Of a DNA stretch of 64,000 nt, positions 47,323 to 56,413 are shown piece by piece. Below the pieces are notes generated by a model. That model was not told the origin of the DNA, searched no databases, and was given only the letters and a program-made list of their open reading frames with translations. How positions within the stretch are numbered: the stretch's first letter is position 1; the number at the start of each line of letters is the position of its first letter. The DNA is taken from contig ONDK01000001.1 in the NCBI GenBank assembly GCA_900316565.1, forward strand, positions 1 through 64,000, written 5' to 3'. The translations under genes were made by a program, and so were the position numbers. This DNA comes from an uncultured Prevotella sp. GTDB lineage: Bacteria > Bacteroidota > Bacteroidia > Bacteroidales > Bacteroidaceae.

Positions 47323-47353
47323 CAAAGGTACTGAAAATGAGTTGAAAAGCAAA
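47323..47353 (-). promoter_or_regulatory. valS promoter
   Basis: Minus-strand TTTG (47350-47353), 19-bp spacer, TACCTTTG (47323-47330). Predicted start near 47316; the 36-nt leader is too short for a T-box or attenuator. Confidence 0.85.
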
Positions 47354-47487
47354 GGAAACGTCAGACTTTTCTGCATCATGTGACCCTTTGTGGGGATGAA
47401 CTTTAATTTTCTGCTTAGTGTCCGTGGCCTCGCTAATGAATTTACCAGTTTTTCCTTTTTGGGGGAGTTAGAGGGTCTTGTGGGGTG

Positions 47488-49059
47488 TCAGCTTCTGAAC
47501 GCTTCAAGATTTTTATATTTTCTTACCTTCATCCGTCTGACGATATTCCTAAGCCAGAGGGGATTAAGAATGATGAACAGAAGACCCACGGAGGACATGA
47601 GGATGGTGGTTGCAGTACATCCGAAGAAACCCTCCACAAGGATGATTACAGACATCTGCACAGAGAAGATTATCAGCGAGGTGACCATCTGTGTGAAGTT
47701 GTTCAATGCTGAGTGCTTTCCCGTCGCCTTCTCATTGAGGGAATATGATGTGTTGTTGTATACGGCGAGCTGGAAGTATCCAAAATTTGTCAGACCTGCC
47801 GCAAACAGGGCATAGGCCAGGAGCTCCGTGAGTTTCATCACACCGGTGAAGACTGTCGGAAGAAGGGCTGCGAGGGGTATGATGAGGAGGGCTACGAATA
47901 ATACGTATTTTCCTTTCAGGATGTTGTAGAGATTGTCGGGGTGTACTGCTATGCAGTCGATGTAGTTGCCCTCATAGCACATAATTTTGACGAGGATCAT
48001 TGCCGCAAAAGTATTGAAGCTGTAAATCATCCAGAATATCCGGGAGATGCGGTCATCGAAGATGTCTGTGAACGACAATAACGCACCAGCCCCGATAATC
48101 ATTGCCACAGAAGAGAAAAAAGTCTTCCTCAGGTTCTTGTTTCTGAAGAGACTTATTATCTCCAGGCGGATACACGCTCTCGTCATACTCCCTGCGCTGA
48201 GGAAAGAAACCGACGTAGAGAGTAGGGAAGAAAGAAGTCGCATCCTGCTTCCCGAAGATGTCCTCACCGTTATCTCATCTCTGACAAGAGAATGCTGCAC
48301 CGTTCTGTTGATGAGGAAGAACAGTGCCAGCGTGCCAGCCAGTGCCGACCATAACACAAGTTGATGGACCGAGAGCCACTGTCCTATGGAAGCATAGAAA
48401 TCACAGAAGGAGTTGATGCCGCCCTTGCCTACAAAGAACGGTATGGCTTCAATGGCATAGACCCCGCCCGCCAGTATCCACCACAGAAGGTTTGTGCCGG
48501 TAAGGGCCCTGACGAGAAGATGCCATTGGCTGTTTATCTCAATGACGAGTTGTAATGCAAGGTGGAAACCGAATAAAGCTACGAGCCCGTAACGTGGGAG
48601 CACGGTGATGACTCCTATTGGCAGGAAGAAAGCCTGAAGCAGGAGATTGTACGGACTCAGAAGATCTTCGATAAGAAGACAGTCGGTACAGGAATACTTC
48701 GACAATGGCAAAAGAAGATATGGCCTTACTTCTTGTACCGGCATCTTCCGGAAGACAAACCGGAAGATGAAGTCGGCCACCATAACGAACGGCACTATAC
48801 CGGAGGTGAACTCATAAGCGTTTACGGACTTGTCGTCAACGAGAATGAACGCCATCATCAGTCCTACGAAGGCAAGGTATACGATTGCCATGGCCGTTAT
48901 CACCCAGATAAATATCTTTGCAGCCTTGCCCTCTCCGCTGAGGACGTTGCGCCTTGTGGCCAGCATTCTGTGATGGTGGAGCAATGACAGTGTGGCGCGA
49001 AATCCAAGACATTGCCCTGTGGTGTTTTCTCTCATAGGCGTAGCATCCGCTAAGACCAA
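47488..49059 (-). CDS. DUF5687-like multi-pass membrane protein (ABC permease type)
   Basis: A 523-residue protein with about ten to twelve hydrophobic helices and a central basic loop (ARIRLEIISLFRNKNLRKTF-like segment near 305). This matches DUF5687, Bacteroidetes membrane proteins resembling ABC-2 permeases. In many genomes an ATPase gene lies next to it, but here none does: upstream are the LolA-like gene (17 bp) and ftsK. The start may instead be the ATG at 49035 (MRENTTG). Substrate unknown. Confidence 0.68.
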   Translation of the reverse strand: MVLADATPMRENTTGQCLGFRATLSLLHHHRMLATRRNVLSGEGKAAKIFIWVITAMAIVYLAFVGLMMAFILVDDKSVNAYEFTSGIVPFVMVADFIFRFVFRKMPVQEVRPYLLLPLSKYSCTDCLLIEDLLSPYNLLLQAFFLPIGVITVLPRYGLVALFGFHLALQLVIEINSQWHLLVRALTGTNLLWWILAGGVYAIEAIPFFVGKGGINSFCDFYASIGQWLSVHQLVLWSALAGTLALFFLINRTVQHSLVRDEITVRTSSGSRMRLLSSLLSTSVSFLSAGSMTRACIRLEIISLFRNKNLRKTFFSSVAMIIGAGALLSFTDIFDDRISRIFWMIYSFNTFAAMILVKIMCYEGNYIDCIAVHPDNLYNILKGKYVLFVALLIIPLAALLPTVFTGVMKLTELLAYALFAAGLTNFGYFQLAVYNNTSYSLNEKATGKHSALNNFTQMVTSLIIFSVQMSVIILVEGFFGCTATTILMSSVGLLFIILNPLWLRNIVRRMKVRKYKNLEAFRS

Positions 49060-49076
49060 TGACTTATATCGTTATG

Positions 49077-49691
49077 TTATCTCAAATCGACAATCTCCGC
49101 ATTTGGGAACGCCCTCTTGTTGAACTCGAAAGTGGAATTAGGGATGTTGCGTGTGCGGAAACCTGAAAGGGTTATCGTCGTCCATGTCTTTCCCTGCCGC
49201 ATCCTTATCTTCGTGGGATGATAGTTGTGGGAGATGGTTATATAAGCCTCCTGGATGGAACGTCCCGGATGTATCGCCTTGAGGTGGACCTCATACTGTC
49301 CTCTGTCCGTCATACTCAGAGCGTATCCGCTCTTGTAGAGGGAGAGGAACTTATAAGGGTTGGCTGTCATCTGCTGTGCATCGTTGGGCCTTGACACAGT
49401 AACTTCGTTGGTGGAGCGGGTGTAGGTCCACTGTGTATTGCCATTGTTCCATACCTTCACGTTTGGCGTAGAAGCATAGAACTTATTGCCTTTTGCCGAC
49501 ACCGTGCCCGATGTAGCGCCCAGACTCTTGTTGGATATTGTGAAGTTGGCTGTGGCGCCGCCTTTGCCCATGATAAGGGATGCAGTCCTGTCGAGCACCT
49601 GACGGGCGCGGCCCGCATTCTGCGCATGCAATGGCATACAGAAGGCAAAGAGTGTTACCGCAATAATAAATGTAAAGAATATTTTCTTCAT
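49077..49691 (-). CDS. LolA-like outer-membrane lipoprotein carrier
   Basis: The 204-residue protein has a signal peptide (MKKIFFTFIIAVTLFAFCMP, cleavage near residue 24 after HAQ) and a LolA-fold body: FTISNKSLGATSGTVSAKGN, then YASTPNVKVWNNGNTQWTY with the conserved Trp-Thr-Tyr segment. LolA carries lipoproteins through the periplasm. It is 7 bp downstream of ftsK, the classic ftsK-lolA order. Bacteroidetes have several LolA-like proteins, so the exact role is not assured. Confidence 0.85.
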   Translation of the reverse strand: MKKIFFTFIIAVTLFAFCMPLHAQNAGRARQVLDRTASLIMGKGGATANFTISNKSLGATSGTVSAKGNKFYASTPNVKVWNNGNTQWTYTRSTNEVTVSRPNDAQQMTANPYKFLSLYKSGYALSMTDRGQYEVHLKAIHPGRSIQEAYITISHNYHPTKIRMRQGKTWTTITLSGFRTRNIPNSTFEFNKRAFPNAEIVDLR

Positions 49692-49698
49692 GTTTCCT

Positions 49699-52131
49699 TT
49701 AGTTATTTAGTTGACTGAGAAGGGTGTTGAGGGTGTTCTCGTCGCTGATAAGCACTTCGCGGGGCTTACTGCCCTGTGCCTCACCTACGATGCCAGCCTT
49801 CTGGAGCTGGTCCATGAGACGTCCGGCACGGTTGTAGCCTATGGAGAAGTGACGCTGAATCTTACTTGTTGAGCCCTGCTGTGTTACTACGATCATCCGG
49901 GCGGCCTGCTCGAAGAGCGGGTCGAGGTTCTGTGAGTCTATGCTTCCGCCCTCACCGCCTTGTCCGTCCTCGACGGCAGGCTCCGGTATTACCATGGGCT
50001 CCACCGGTCCGGGCTGTTCTGCTATGAACTTAGAGATGGCCTCCACCTCTGGCGTGTCCACAAAGGCACACTGCACACGTGTGGGCTCATTGCCGTTGAG
50101 GTATAGCATATCTCCTCGTCCCACGAGTTGTTGTGCGCCAACCCTGTCGAGGATAACCTGTGAGTCGATGCGCGAGCCCACTCGGAAAGCTATTCGTCCC
50201 GGGAAGTTGGCCTTGATGGTACCGGTGATAATCTTCGTCGTAGGACGCTGTGTTGCGATAATCATATGTATGCCCACGGCACGTGCCAGCTGTGCTATTC
50301 GTGTTATAGGCATCTCTATCTCCTTTCCCGCCGTCATGATAAGGTCTCCGAACTCATCGATGATGACGACGATGTAAGGCATGAAAGCATGGCCTTCCTC
50401 CGGGTTGAGGTGATGGTTGAGGAATTTTTTGTTATATTCCTTTATGTTCCTGACACCAGCGTTCTTAAGCATGTCGTAGCGCTCGTCCATAAGCACACAG
50501 AGACCCTTCAGTGTCTTTACCACTTTCTGTACGTCGGTGATGATAGGCTCTTCCTCGTTCTCCTCCAGTGCTGCCATGAAATGACTGGCAATAGGTGAGT
50601 AGACGCTGAACTCCACCTTCTTAGGGTCTACGAGGACAATCTTGAGCTCATTAGGATGCTTCTTGTAGAGCAGTGACGTGATGATGGCGTTCAGACCTAC
50701 CGACTTACCTTGTCCTGTGGCACCGGCGACGAGCAGATGCGGGATCTTCGCCAAGTCCACCATAAACACCTCGTTGGTGATGGTTTTTCCCAGGGCTATA
50801 GGGAGTTCCATCTTCGACTCTGCGAACTTCTTCGAGTTCAGTATGCTCCACATAGAGACGATGTTTGCGTGCTCGTTAGGCACCTCAATACCTATTGTCC
50901 CCTTTCCTGGCATCGGCGCGATGATACGTATGCCCTTTGCTGCAAGGCTCAACGCAATGTCGTCCTCCAGGTTCTTAATCTTCGAGATGCGGATGCCCGG
51001 TGCCGGCGTAATCTCATAGAGCGTGATGGTCGGGCCCACCGTAGCCCGGATGGAGCGTATTTGCACGTCGAAATCGTTGAGGACCTTGATAATCTGGTCT
51101 TTCTTCATCTGAAGTTCGTCGTTGCGTACGAACGTCGTCATGTCGTCTGACGGATATTTCTTCAGCAAGTCGACACTGGGGAAATGCCAGTTAGTGAACG
51201 GCTCACGCGGGTTGATAGGTGTCATCTCCGTGGCACCGGAGACGTCCTTGCCGTCGGCACGCTCGTCTTTCTTTGTCTCGCCAATCTCCAGACCTATACC
51301 TTCAGCCTTGACATCGTCCTTCAATGGCTGCACGGCCTTAGGAGCTTCGACGGCGTCTTTTGTGCTGTTGTCCACAATGTCGAGGTCAATGACGTTAGGC
51401 TGTTGCTCCGCCTCCTGCTGCTGACCACTGTCGTCGGACTCAGGAGCATTGGCCTCCTGATCTTCGTTCTTGTTTCCAGATACGGTGAACTGCACCTTAT
51501 TGGTGATGTAACCAATAGGGTTCATAAGCTTTCTTACAAAAGTGATGGTCTCCGAGGTGAGGTATGTGACAAAGGCCAGGGCTACGATGATGAGCACGGC
51601 GATGAGCCCCGGACTGCCTATGAGCCCCTCGAACCACTGACAGATGAAGAGGCCGTGGTTTCCGCCGGGGTTGAAGATGCTGTCGCTCATCAGTGGCGTG
51701 ATAAACTTGGCGAATGTCACCGACATCCACACCATGACGAGAGCCAGGCAGAAGAACCATTTCCAGAGGTTCAGCTTCGGATAAGCGCCCATGCACTTCA
51801 GTCCCCACATGAAGATGAATACCGGAATGAAGAATGCAGGGATGCCGAAACATTTGTTTATGAAGAAGTCTGACAACAGGGCTCCCAGACTGCCGCAGGC
51901 GTTCTGAAACTCCTTGCCACTGTTGAATATCTCATTTGGGCGCAGGTCGTCGACAAGACTCTGGTCGGCGGGCCCGGATGAGAAATAACTTATGAAGGCT
52001 ATGATGAGGACAATGCCTATACATAGAAGTACGAAGCCGAAGATAAAGTTCGTCTTGTCATTGATGATATTGTCAAGCCCAATCGCCTGGCTGAACGTCT
52101 TGCTCCGGCGGTCGGATTTTTTCTTTGCCAT
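49699..52131 (-). CDS. ftsK: DNA translocase FtsK
   Basis: The 810-residue protein has four N-terminal transmembrane helices (about 30-190), an acidic linker (about 215-300), and the FtsK/SpoIIIE motor with Walker A GATGQGKSVG near residue 470 and Walker B VVIIDEFGDL near 590. The C-terminal gamma winged helix (about 745-810, QRHFSIGYNRAGRLMDQL) reads KOPS-type DNA polarity signals. It pumps chromosome termini at the septum and activates XerCD. First gene of ftsK-lolA-DUF5687. Confidence 0.97.
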   Translation of the reverse strand: MAKKKSDRRSKTFSQAIGLDNIINDKTNFIFGFVLLCIGIVLIIAFISYFSSGPADQSLVDDLRPNEIFNSGKEFQNACGSLGALLSDFFINKCFGIPAFFIPVFIFMWGLKCMGAYPKLNLWKWFFCLALVMVWMSVTFAKFITPLMSDSIFNPGGNHGLFICQWFEGLIGSPGLIAVLIIVALAFVTYLTSETITFVRKLMNPIGYITNKVQFTVSGNKNEDQEANAPESDDSGQQQEAEQQPNVIDLDIVDNSTKDAVEAPKAVQPLKDDVKAEGIGLEIGETKKDERADGKDVSGATEMTPINPREPFTNWHFPSVDLLKKYPSDDMTTFVRNDELQMKKDQIIKVLNDFDVQIRSIRATVGPTITLYEITPAPGIRISKIKNLEDDIALSLAAKGIRIIAPMPGKGTIGIEVPNEHANIVSMWSILNSKKFAESKMELPIALGKTITNEVFMVDLAKIPHLLVAGATGQGKSVGLNAIITSLLYKKHPNELKIVLVDPKKVEFSVYSPIASHFMAALEENEEEPIITDVQKVVKTLKGLCVLMDERYDMLKNAGVRNIKEYNKKFLNHHLNPEEGHAFMPYIVVIIDEFGDLIMTAGKEIEMPITRIAQLARAVGIHMIIATQRPTTKIITGTIKANFPGRIAFRVGSRIDSQVILDRVGAQQLVGRGDMLYLNGNEPTRVQCAFVDTPEVEAISKFIAEQPGPVEPMVIPEPAVEDGQGGEGGSIDSQNLDPLFEQAARMIVVTQQGSTSKIQRHFSIGYNRAGRLMDQLQKAGIVGEAQGSKPREVLISDENTLNTLLSQLNN

Positions 52132-52189
52132 AATTACTTTAATATCTGTTGGATTACTTGTTGCCGTCGGTCAGCCGGCAAACTTTCTG

Positions 52190-52197
52190 CAAAATTA
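52190..52197 (-). promoter_or_regulatory. ftsK -7 promoter element
   Basis: Minus-strand TAATTTTG about 60 bp before ftsK; no convincing -33 box. Confidence 0.45.
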
Positions 52198-52241
52198 GTA
52201 AAAAAGCAGTAGATATAGACTATAAGTTCGTGATTTTTTTC

Positions 52242-52249
52242 TAATTTTG
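52242..52249 (+). promoter_or_regulatory. -7 element of the exonuclease-rlmI unit
   Basis: TAATTTTG 22 bp before the ATG at 52272; -33 box weak. Divergent from the ftsK element 45 bp away. Confidence 0.5.
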
Positions 52250-52271
52250 CAAACTGAACATAAAAACAACA

Positions 52272-52946
52272 ATGACCAAAATAATATACAACAAGTTTGA
52301 TAAGAAACAGATAGGCCAGCTGCCAAGGGTGCTCTTTGGTGGAAAGATAGTGGTTGTCTTGACGGTCTCTGAGGCCGACAAGGCTGTGAAATACCTACTC
52401 TCACGCGACATCCTCGGCATCGACACTGAGACGCGTCCCGTCTTCCGCAAGGGACAGCACCATAAGGTGGCCTTGCTTCAGGTCTCCGACCGAGACACCT
52501 GCTTTCTCTTCCGTCTCAACCGCATAGGCATGCCGAAGTCGGTACTGAAACTCCTTGAGGACAAGACCATCCCGAAGATAGGACTGTCGCTAGTCGACGA
52601 TATGCTGATGCTGCATCACCGTGCGAAGTTCACCCCCGGGTATTTTATCGACTTGCAGAACTACACCAAAGGGCTGGGTATTGAGGACCTGAGCCTTCAG
52701 AAGCTCTATGCCAATATCTTCCACCAGCGCATCTCCAAGCGGGAACAGCTGTCCAACTGGGAGAACGATGTTCTCACCGAGGCGCAGAAACGCTATGCTG
52801 CCACCGATGCCTGGACGTGCATCAACCTCTATGAGGAGATGAAGCGAATGAAGGAGAGTGGTGATTATGAGTTGGTTACTGTTGATGAGACTATAGCGAA
52901 AACTGACAACAATGAAATACAAGACAATAAGACTGAAAAAAGGTAA
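52272..52946 (+). CDS. DEDDy 3'-5' exonuclease
   Basis: A 224-residue member of the RNase D/WRN exonuclease fold. Metal ligands are seen as D-x-E in LGIDTETRP (near residue 55), Asp in GLSLVDDM (near 109) and the Y-x3-D motif in RYAATDAW (near 176). There is no HRDC domain, so it is not full RNase D. Substrate may be structured RNA or DNA. Its 3' end overlaps rlmI by 35 bases, so the two are coupled. Confidence 0.88.
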   Translation: MTKIIYNKFDKKQIGQLPRVLFGGKIVVVLTVSEADKAVKYLLSRDILGIDTETRPVFRKGQHHKVALLQVSDRDTCFLFRLNRIGMPKSVLKLLEDKTIPKIGLSLVDDMLMLHHRAKFTPGYFIDLQNYTKGLGIEDLSLQKLYANIFHQRISKREQLSNWENDVLTEAQKRYAATDAWTCINLYEEMKRMKESGDYELVTVDETIAKTDNNEIQDNKTEKR

Positions 52947-54123
52947 GGAGAGCAGTCTTCTGCGCTTCCACCCCTGGATATTCTCTGGTGCCATCGAAGG
53001 CATCGACGATGGTATGGAGGAAGGCGACACCGTGCGTGTCGTGGCTCATGACGGTGCTTTCCTTGCCGTGGGACATTATCAGATAGGATCCATAGCGGTG
53101 CGCGTGCTGAGCTTTGAGGACATCACCATCGATGGTGCGTTCTGGCGTGAACGACTCCGCAAGGCCTACGACGTGAGGAAAGCCATTGGCGTGATACGTA
53201 AGCCGGTGGAGAACGCTGCACCTAATTATAATGTGAACACCACCTACCGTCTCGTCCATGGTGAGGGCGACAACCTCCCCGGATTGGTTATAGACATCTA
53301 TGACGACACCGCCGTCATGCAGGCCCACAGCGTCGGCATGCATGTCAACCGTCAGGATATTGCCGAAGCTCTTGCCGATGTCATGGGACAGGAGCTCCGC
53401 GCCATCTACTATAAGAGTGAGACCACACTGCCCTTCAAGGCCAACCTCGGACAAGAGAACGGATTTATTCTTGGCTCTACAGACAACAATATCGCCATAG
53501 AGAACGGACTGAAGTTCCATATCGACTGGCTTAAGGGACAGAAGACTGGCTTCTTCGTCGACCAGCGTGAGAACCGAGCCCTCGTGGAGCGTTATGCCCA
53601 CGGTCGGTCCGTGCTGAATATGTTCTGCTATACCGGCGGTTTCTCGGTCTATGCCATGCGCGGTGGGGCACGGATGGTGCACTCCGTCGACAGCTCTGCC
53701 AAGGCCATAGAGCTCACCAAGGCCAATATGGAACTCAACTTCCCATGCGATGACCGCCATGAGGCCTACTGTGAGGACGCCTTCAAATATCTCGACGAGC
53801 ACGATGACACCTACGACCTTATGATACTAGACCCGCCGGCCTTTGCCAAGCACCGTAAGGCGCTACGAAACGGACTGAGAGGTTACACGCGGTTGAACGT
53901 CAAAGGACTGCAGCGTATACGCCACGGAGGAATACTCTTCACCTTCAGTTGCTCGCAGGTCGTCACCAAAGACAACTTCCGTGAGGCCGTCTTCACCGCG
54001 GCGGCACAGACAGGACGGCGTGTGCGTATCCTCCACCAGCTCCATCAGCCTGCCGACCATCCTATAAACATCTACCATCCTGAGGGCGAATACCTCAAGG
54101 GGCTGGTTCTTTACGTGGAATAG
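52912..54123 (+). CDS. rlmI: RlmI-like 23S rRNA cytosine-C5 methyltransferase
   Basis: The 403-residue protein has an N-terminal PUA domain (about 1-75; LRFHPWIFSGAIE), an intermediate domain, and a class I SAM methyltransferase with VLNMFCYTGGFSVYA as the SAM loop and DPPAFAK as the catalytic motif. RlmI makes m5C1962 in 23S rRNA; the C-terminal SCSQVV segment is typical. The ATG at 52912 gives the conserved PUA start despite overlapping the exonuclease. Confidence 0.9.
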   Translation: MKYKTIRLKKGKESSLLRFHPWIFSGAIEGIDDGMEEGDTVRVVAHDGAFLAVGHYQIGSIAVRVLSFEDITIDGAFWRERLRKAYDVRKAIGVIRKPVENAAPNYNVNTTYRLVHGEGDNLPGLVIDIYDDTAVMQAHSVGMHVNRQDIAEALADVMGQELRAIYYKSETTLPFKANLGQENGFILGSTDNNIAIENGLKFHIDWLKGQKTGFFVDQRENRALVERYAHGRSVLNMFCYTGGFSVYAMRGGARMVHSVDSSAKAIELTKANMELNFPCDDRHEAYCEDAFKYLDEHDDTYDLMILDPPAFAKHRKALRNGLRGYTRLNVKGLQRIRHGGILFTFSCSQVVTKDNFREAVFTAAAQTGRRVRILHQLHQPADHPINIYHPEGEYLKGLVLYVE

Positions 54124-54139
54124 AAAGAAACTATTTTAG

Positions 54140-54153
54140 TACAGGGCCCTGTA
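54140..54153. promoter_or_regulatory. 14-bp perfect palindrome between rlmI and tilS
   Basis: TACAGGGCCCTGTA is fully self-complementary and sits 17 bp after rlmI and 35 bp before tilS. It could be an operator; as RNA it would be a weak, loop-less hairpin. Confidence 0.45.
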
Positions 54154-54188
54154 AATGTTTGATTGACTACTGAATAAAAAACTAAGAC

Positions 54189-55574
54189 ATGAAATTTGCT
54201 CATCATAACGGTCTTCTGTTATCGGCACTCTCCGGAGGTGCCGACAGCACGGCACTGCTCCTGTGGCTCTTGGAAAAGGGGTGCAGGGTGGAGGCCGTGC
54301 ACTGTAACTTCCATCTCCGTGGAGAAGAGAGCGACCGCGACGAGCAGTTCTGTAAGGACCTCTGCCGCAGACACGGCATACCGTTGCATATAGCTCATTT
54401 CGACACCGTGACCTTCGCGCAGATGCACCATCAGAGCATTGAGACGGCGGCACGGAACCTGCGGTACCGCTATTTCCTTGATCTGGCCTGCGACCTCGGT
54501 GCCGACGGCGTCTGTGTGGCACACAACCGCAACGACCAGGCTGAGACACTGCTGATGAACCTTGTCCGTGGAGCGGGCATCCATGGCCTCACGGGGATGA
54601 AGGCGGAGCGTACTGTCGAATGGCGCGGACGGAAGGTGAGCATCATTAGACCTTTGCTCGACGTGAGCCGCAAGGAGATAGTGCAGTTCCTTAATGCCAG
54701 AAAGCAGTCGTGGGTCACCGACAGCACAAACCTTGAGACTGATGCCACACGCAACAAGTTTCGCCTGGAGGTCATACCTCTGCTCGAGAAAATAAACCCC
54801 TCGGCAATGGCCAACATCGCCGACACATGCCGACGACTGCAGACCGTAGAGTCCATCTATGACAGTCAGATAGAACAGGGTCGGCGGCGTGTCCTTGGAA
54901 GCTCTCTTCCCGACGGTGCCGGCAATGGTTCGGACAAAACTATGGCGGAGCAGGGGCTGCAGGAGATACACATCGGCATAGCGTCGCTTCGGAAGGAGAC
55001 CGCACCGGAGGCATTGCTCTTTGAGATAGCAAGCCGGTATGGGTTCAACGGTCATCAGGTGGAGGATGTCATGGCTCATCTTGACGGAGGTCCGGGAAAG
55101 GTATGGAGCAGTGCCACACACCAGCTGCTCCTCGACAGAGAGGACATCGTCATCGCAAAGCGGAATGACGACCGTGGCATAAGGATGCGTATCCCGGAAG
55201 AGGGCGTCTATGTCGTCGGACAGAGGGGGAAGATTAGGATTACCCGGCAGAATGTCGACAAGGACTTTGCCGTGGCACGGACGGCCGATGCCGTATCCCT
55301 CGATGCCGACAGTGTAGTATTCCCGTTGACGCTGAGGACCGTGGAGAAGGGCGACCGCTTCGTGCCGTTCGGCATGCGTGGCTCTAAGCTCGTCAGCGAC
55401 TTCCTTACCGACAAAAAACTGTCGCTACTGGAGAAACGCCGGCAACTTGTCCTCTGCGATGCCTCGGACCGTATACTGTGGGTCATCGGACGCCGTCCCG
55501 ACAACCGTTTCCGTATAACGCCCGAAACAAAGAATGCCTACAATATAGCATTCAGCAAGTCTTTAATGCGTTGA
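54189..55574 (+). CDS. tilS: tRNA(Ile)-lysidine synthetase
   Basis: TilS converts C34 of tRNA-Ile(CAU) to lysidine so that it reads AUA. The PP-loop SGGADS is at residues 15-20, HNRNDQAETLLMNLVRG near 115 is the second signature, and the C-terminal domain (RTVEKGDRFVPFGMRGSKLV to residue 461) is the TilS-specific tRNA-binding module. It starts 65 bp after rlmI. Confidence 0.96.
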   Translation: MKFAHHNGLLLSALSGGADSTALLLWLLEKGCRVEAVHCNFHLRGEESDRDEQFCKDLCRRHGIPLHIAHFDTVTFAQMHHQSIETAARNLRYRYFLDLACDLGADGVCVAHNRNDQAETLLMNLVRGAGIHGLTGMKAERTVEWRGRKVSIIRPLLDVSRKEIVQFLNARKQSWVTDSTNLETDATRNKFRLEVIPLLEKINPSAMANIADTCRRLQTVESIYDSQIEQGRRRVLGSSLPDGAGNGSDKTMAEQGLQEIHIGIASLRKETAPEALLFEIASRYGFNGHQVEDVMAHLDGGPGKVWSSATHQLLLDREDIVIAKRNDDRGIRMRIPEEGVYVVGQRGKIRITRQNVDKDFAVARTADAVSLDADSVVFPLTLRTVEKGDRFVPFGMRGSKLVSDFLTDKKLSLLEKRRQLVLCDASDRILWVIGRRPDNRFRITPETKNAYNIAFSKSLMR

Positions 55575-55843
55575 TAGATATTACGATCTGCCTCAATTCC
55601 GCTACCGTACTAAAAGTCTCAGAGCATTGTAGTAGAAATCATCAGGAATGCGATATTAAATTTGCATGTTGCCCAATTTGTTGTTTGAGTTGTTAATTGT
55701 TCATATCAAGCGGGCGGATACCAAATTGTTTCTGCTGACTTTTTATTACAAAAAAACATCATTAAAATCGACCAATCTAGAAGTTAAAATCTTTTAAAAG
55801 GCAGGAAAACAGCGGTGATTTGGCAGAAAAAACGGGTTGGTTT

Positions 55844-55885
55844 GTAAAACGATAGGTTTTACAAGGTAAAAGCATAGGTTTTACC
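55844..55885 (+). repeat. GGTTTTAC direct and inverted repeats
   Basis: ATAGGTTTTAC occurs at 55852-55862 and again at 55874-55884, 22 bp apart. The reverse complement GTAAAAC occurs at 55844-55850, and GGTAAAA at 55865-55871 lies between the two copies. The arrangement of alternating direct and inverted units suggests a protein-binding site or a dispersed repeat. Confidence 0.7.
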
Positions 55886-56240
55886 TCGTAAATGTACTAC
55901 AAATACAATGCAAGTAAGCCTTACTTTCAGGGCCAAAATGGGCATTATTTGAGTCTTCAAAAATTGGGCTTTAATAATATATTGATTATCAGGATGATAC
56001 AAAATATCCATTTTTAACGTATTTGACAGCGTTTTAGGTCGTCATTCAGAATAATCGAAAAATGAAGAGGCTAAATTGTCATATTACTTTACATATACTA
56101 TAATGCTAACACGTAAATATTTCCTCTCCGAGCACGAAGTGGGTTACTTATCAGCTATATTTACCCAGGCTGCATTCGCTGACCTCAAGTCCTTAAATCG
56201 TTAAACTATCTTTAAAAGGCGTCAGTTTGGCGTGTAACGT

Positions 56241-56271
56241 TTTTCAGAGTCACTTTTTTTTAGTACCTTTA
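56241..56271 (+). promoter_or_regulatory. Possible gyrA promoter
   Basis: TTTT/TTTC at about 56241, a 19-bp spacer and TACCTTTA (56264-56271) differ from consensus in one base at each element. Start would be near 56278. Confidence 0.45.
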
Positions 56272-56413
56272 CACCTCGAAACTAGACTAAAAACGGTTTA
56301 GAAGGCAAATAAAGGGCATTTACGGCGATTTTACCGTCTTTTCGCTCTGTTGGGATTTGCGACCGTTCTTCTGTTTCTAAAACCGCATAGAGGAAAATAC
56401 AAATTATTAAGTA

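Larger units (their letters stand above)
55575..56413. other. 840-bp gene-free region before gyrA
   Basis: I find no convincing gene. The AT-rich stretch contains short repeats at 55844-55885 and the likely gyrA promoter near 56245-56271. There is no tRNA, no long inverted repeat and no transposase remnant that I can recognise. Confidence 0.6.

Noticed and set aside
52891..55121. Long minus-strand frames over rlmI (52891-53802) and tilS (54219-55121)
   Set aside because: They are shadows of well-supported plus-strand genes with clear catalytic motifs.
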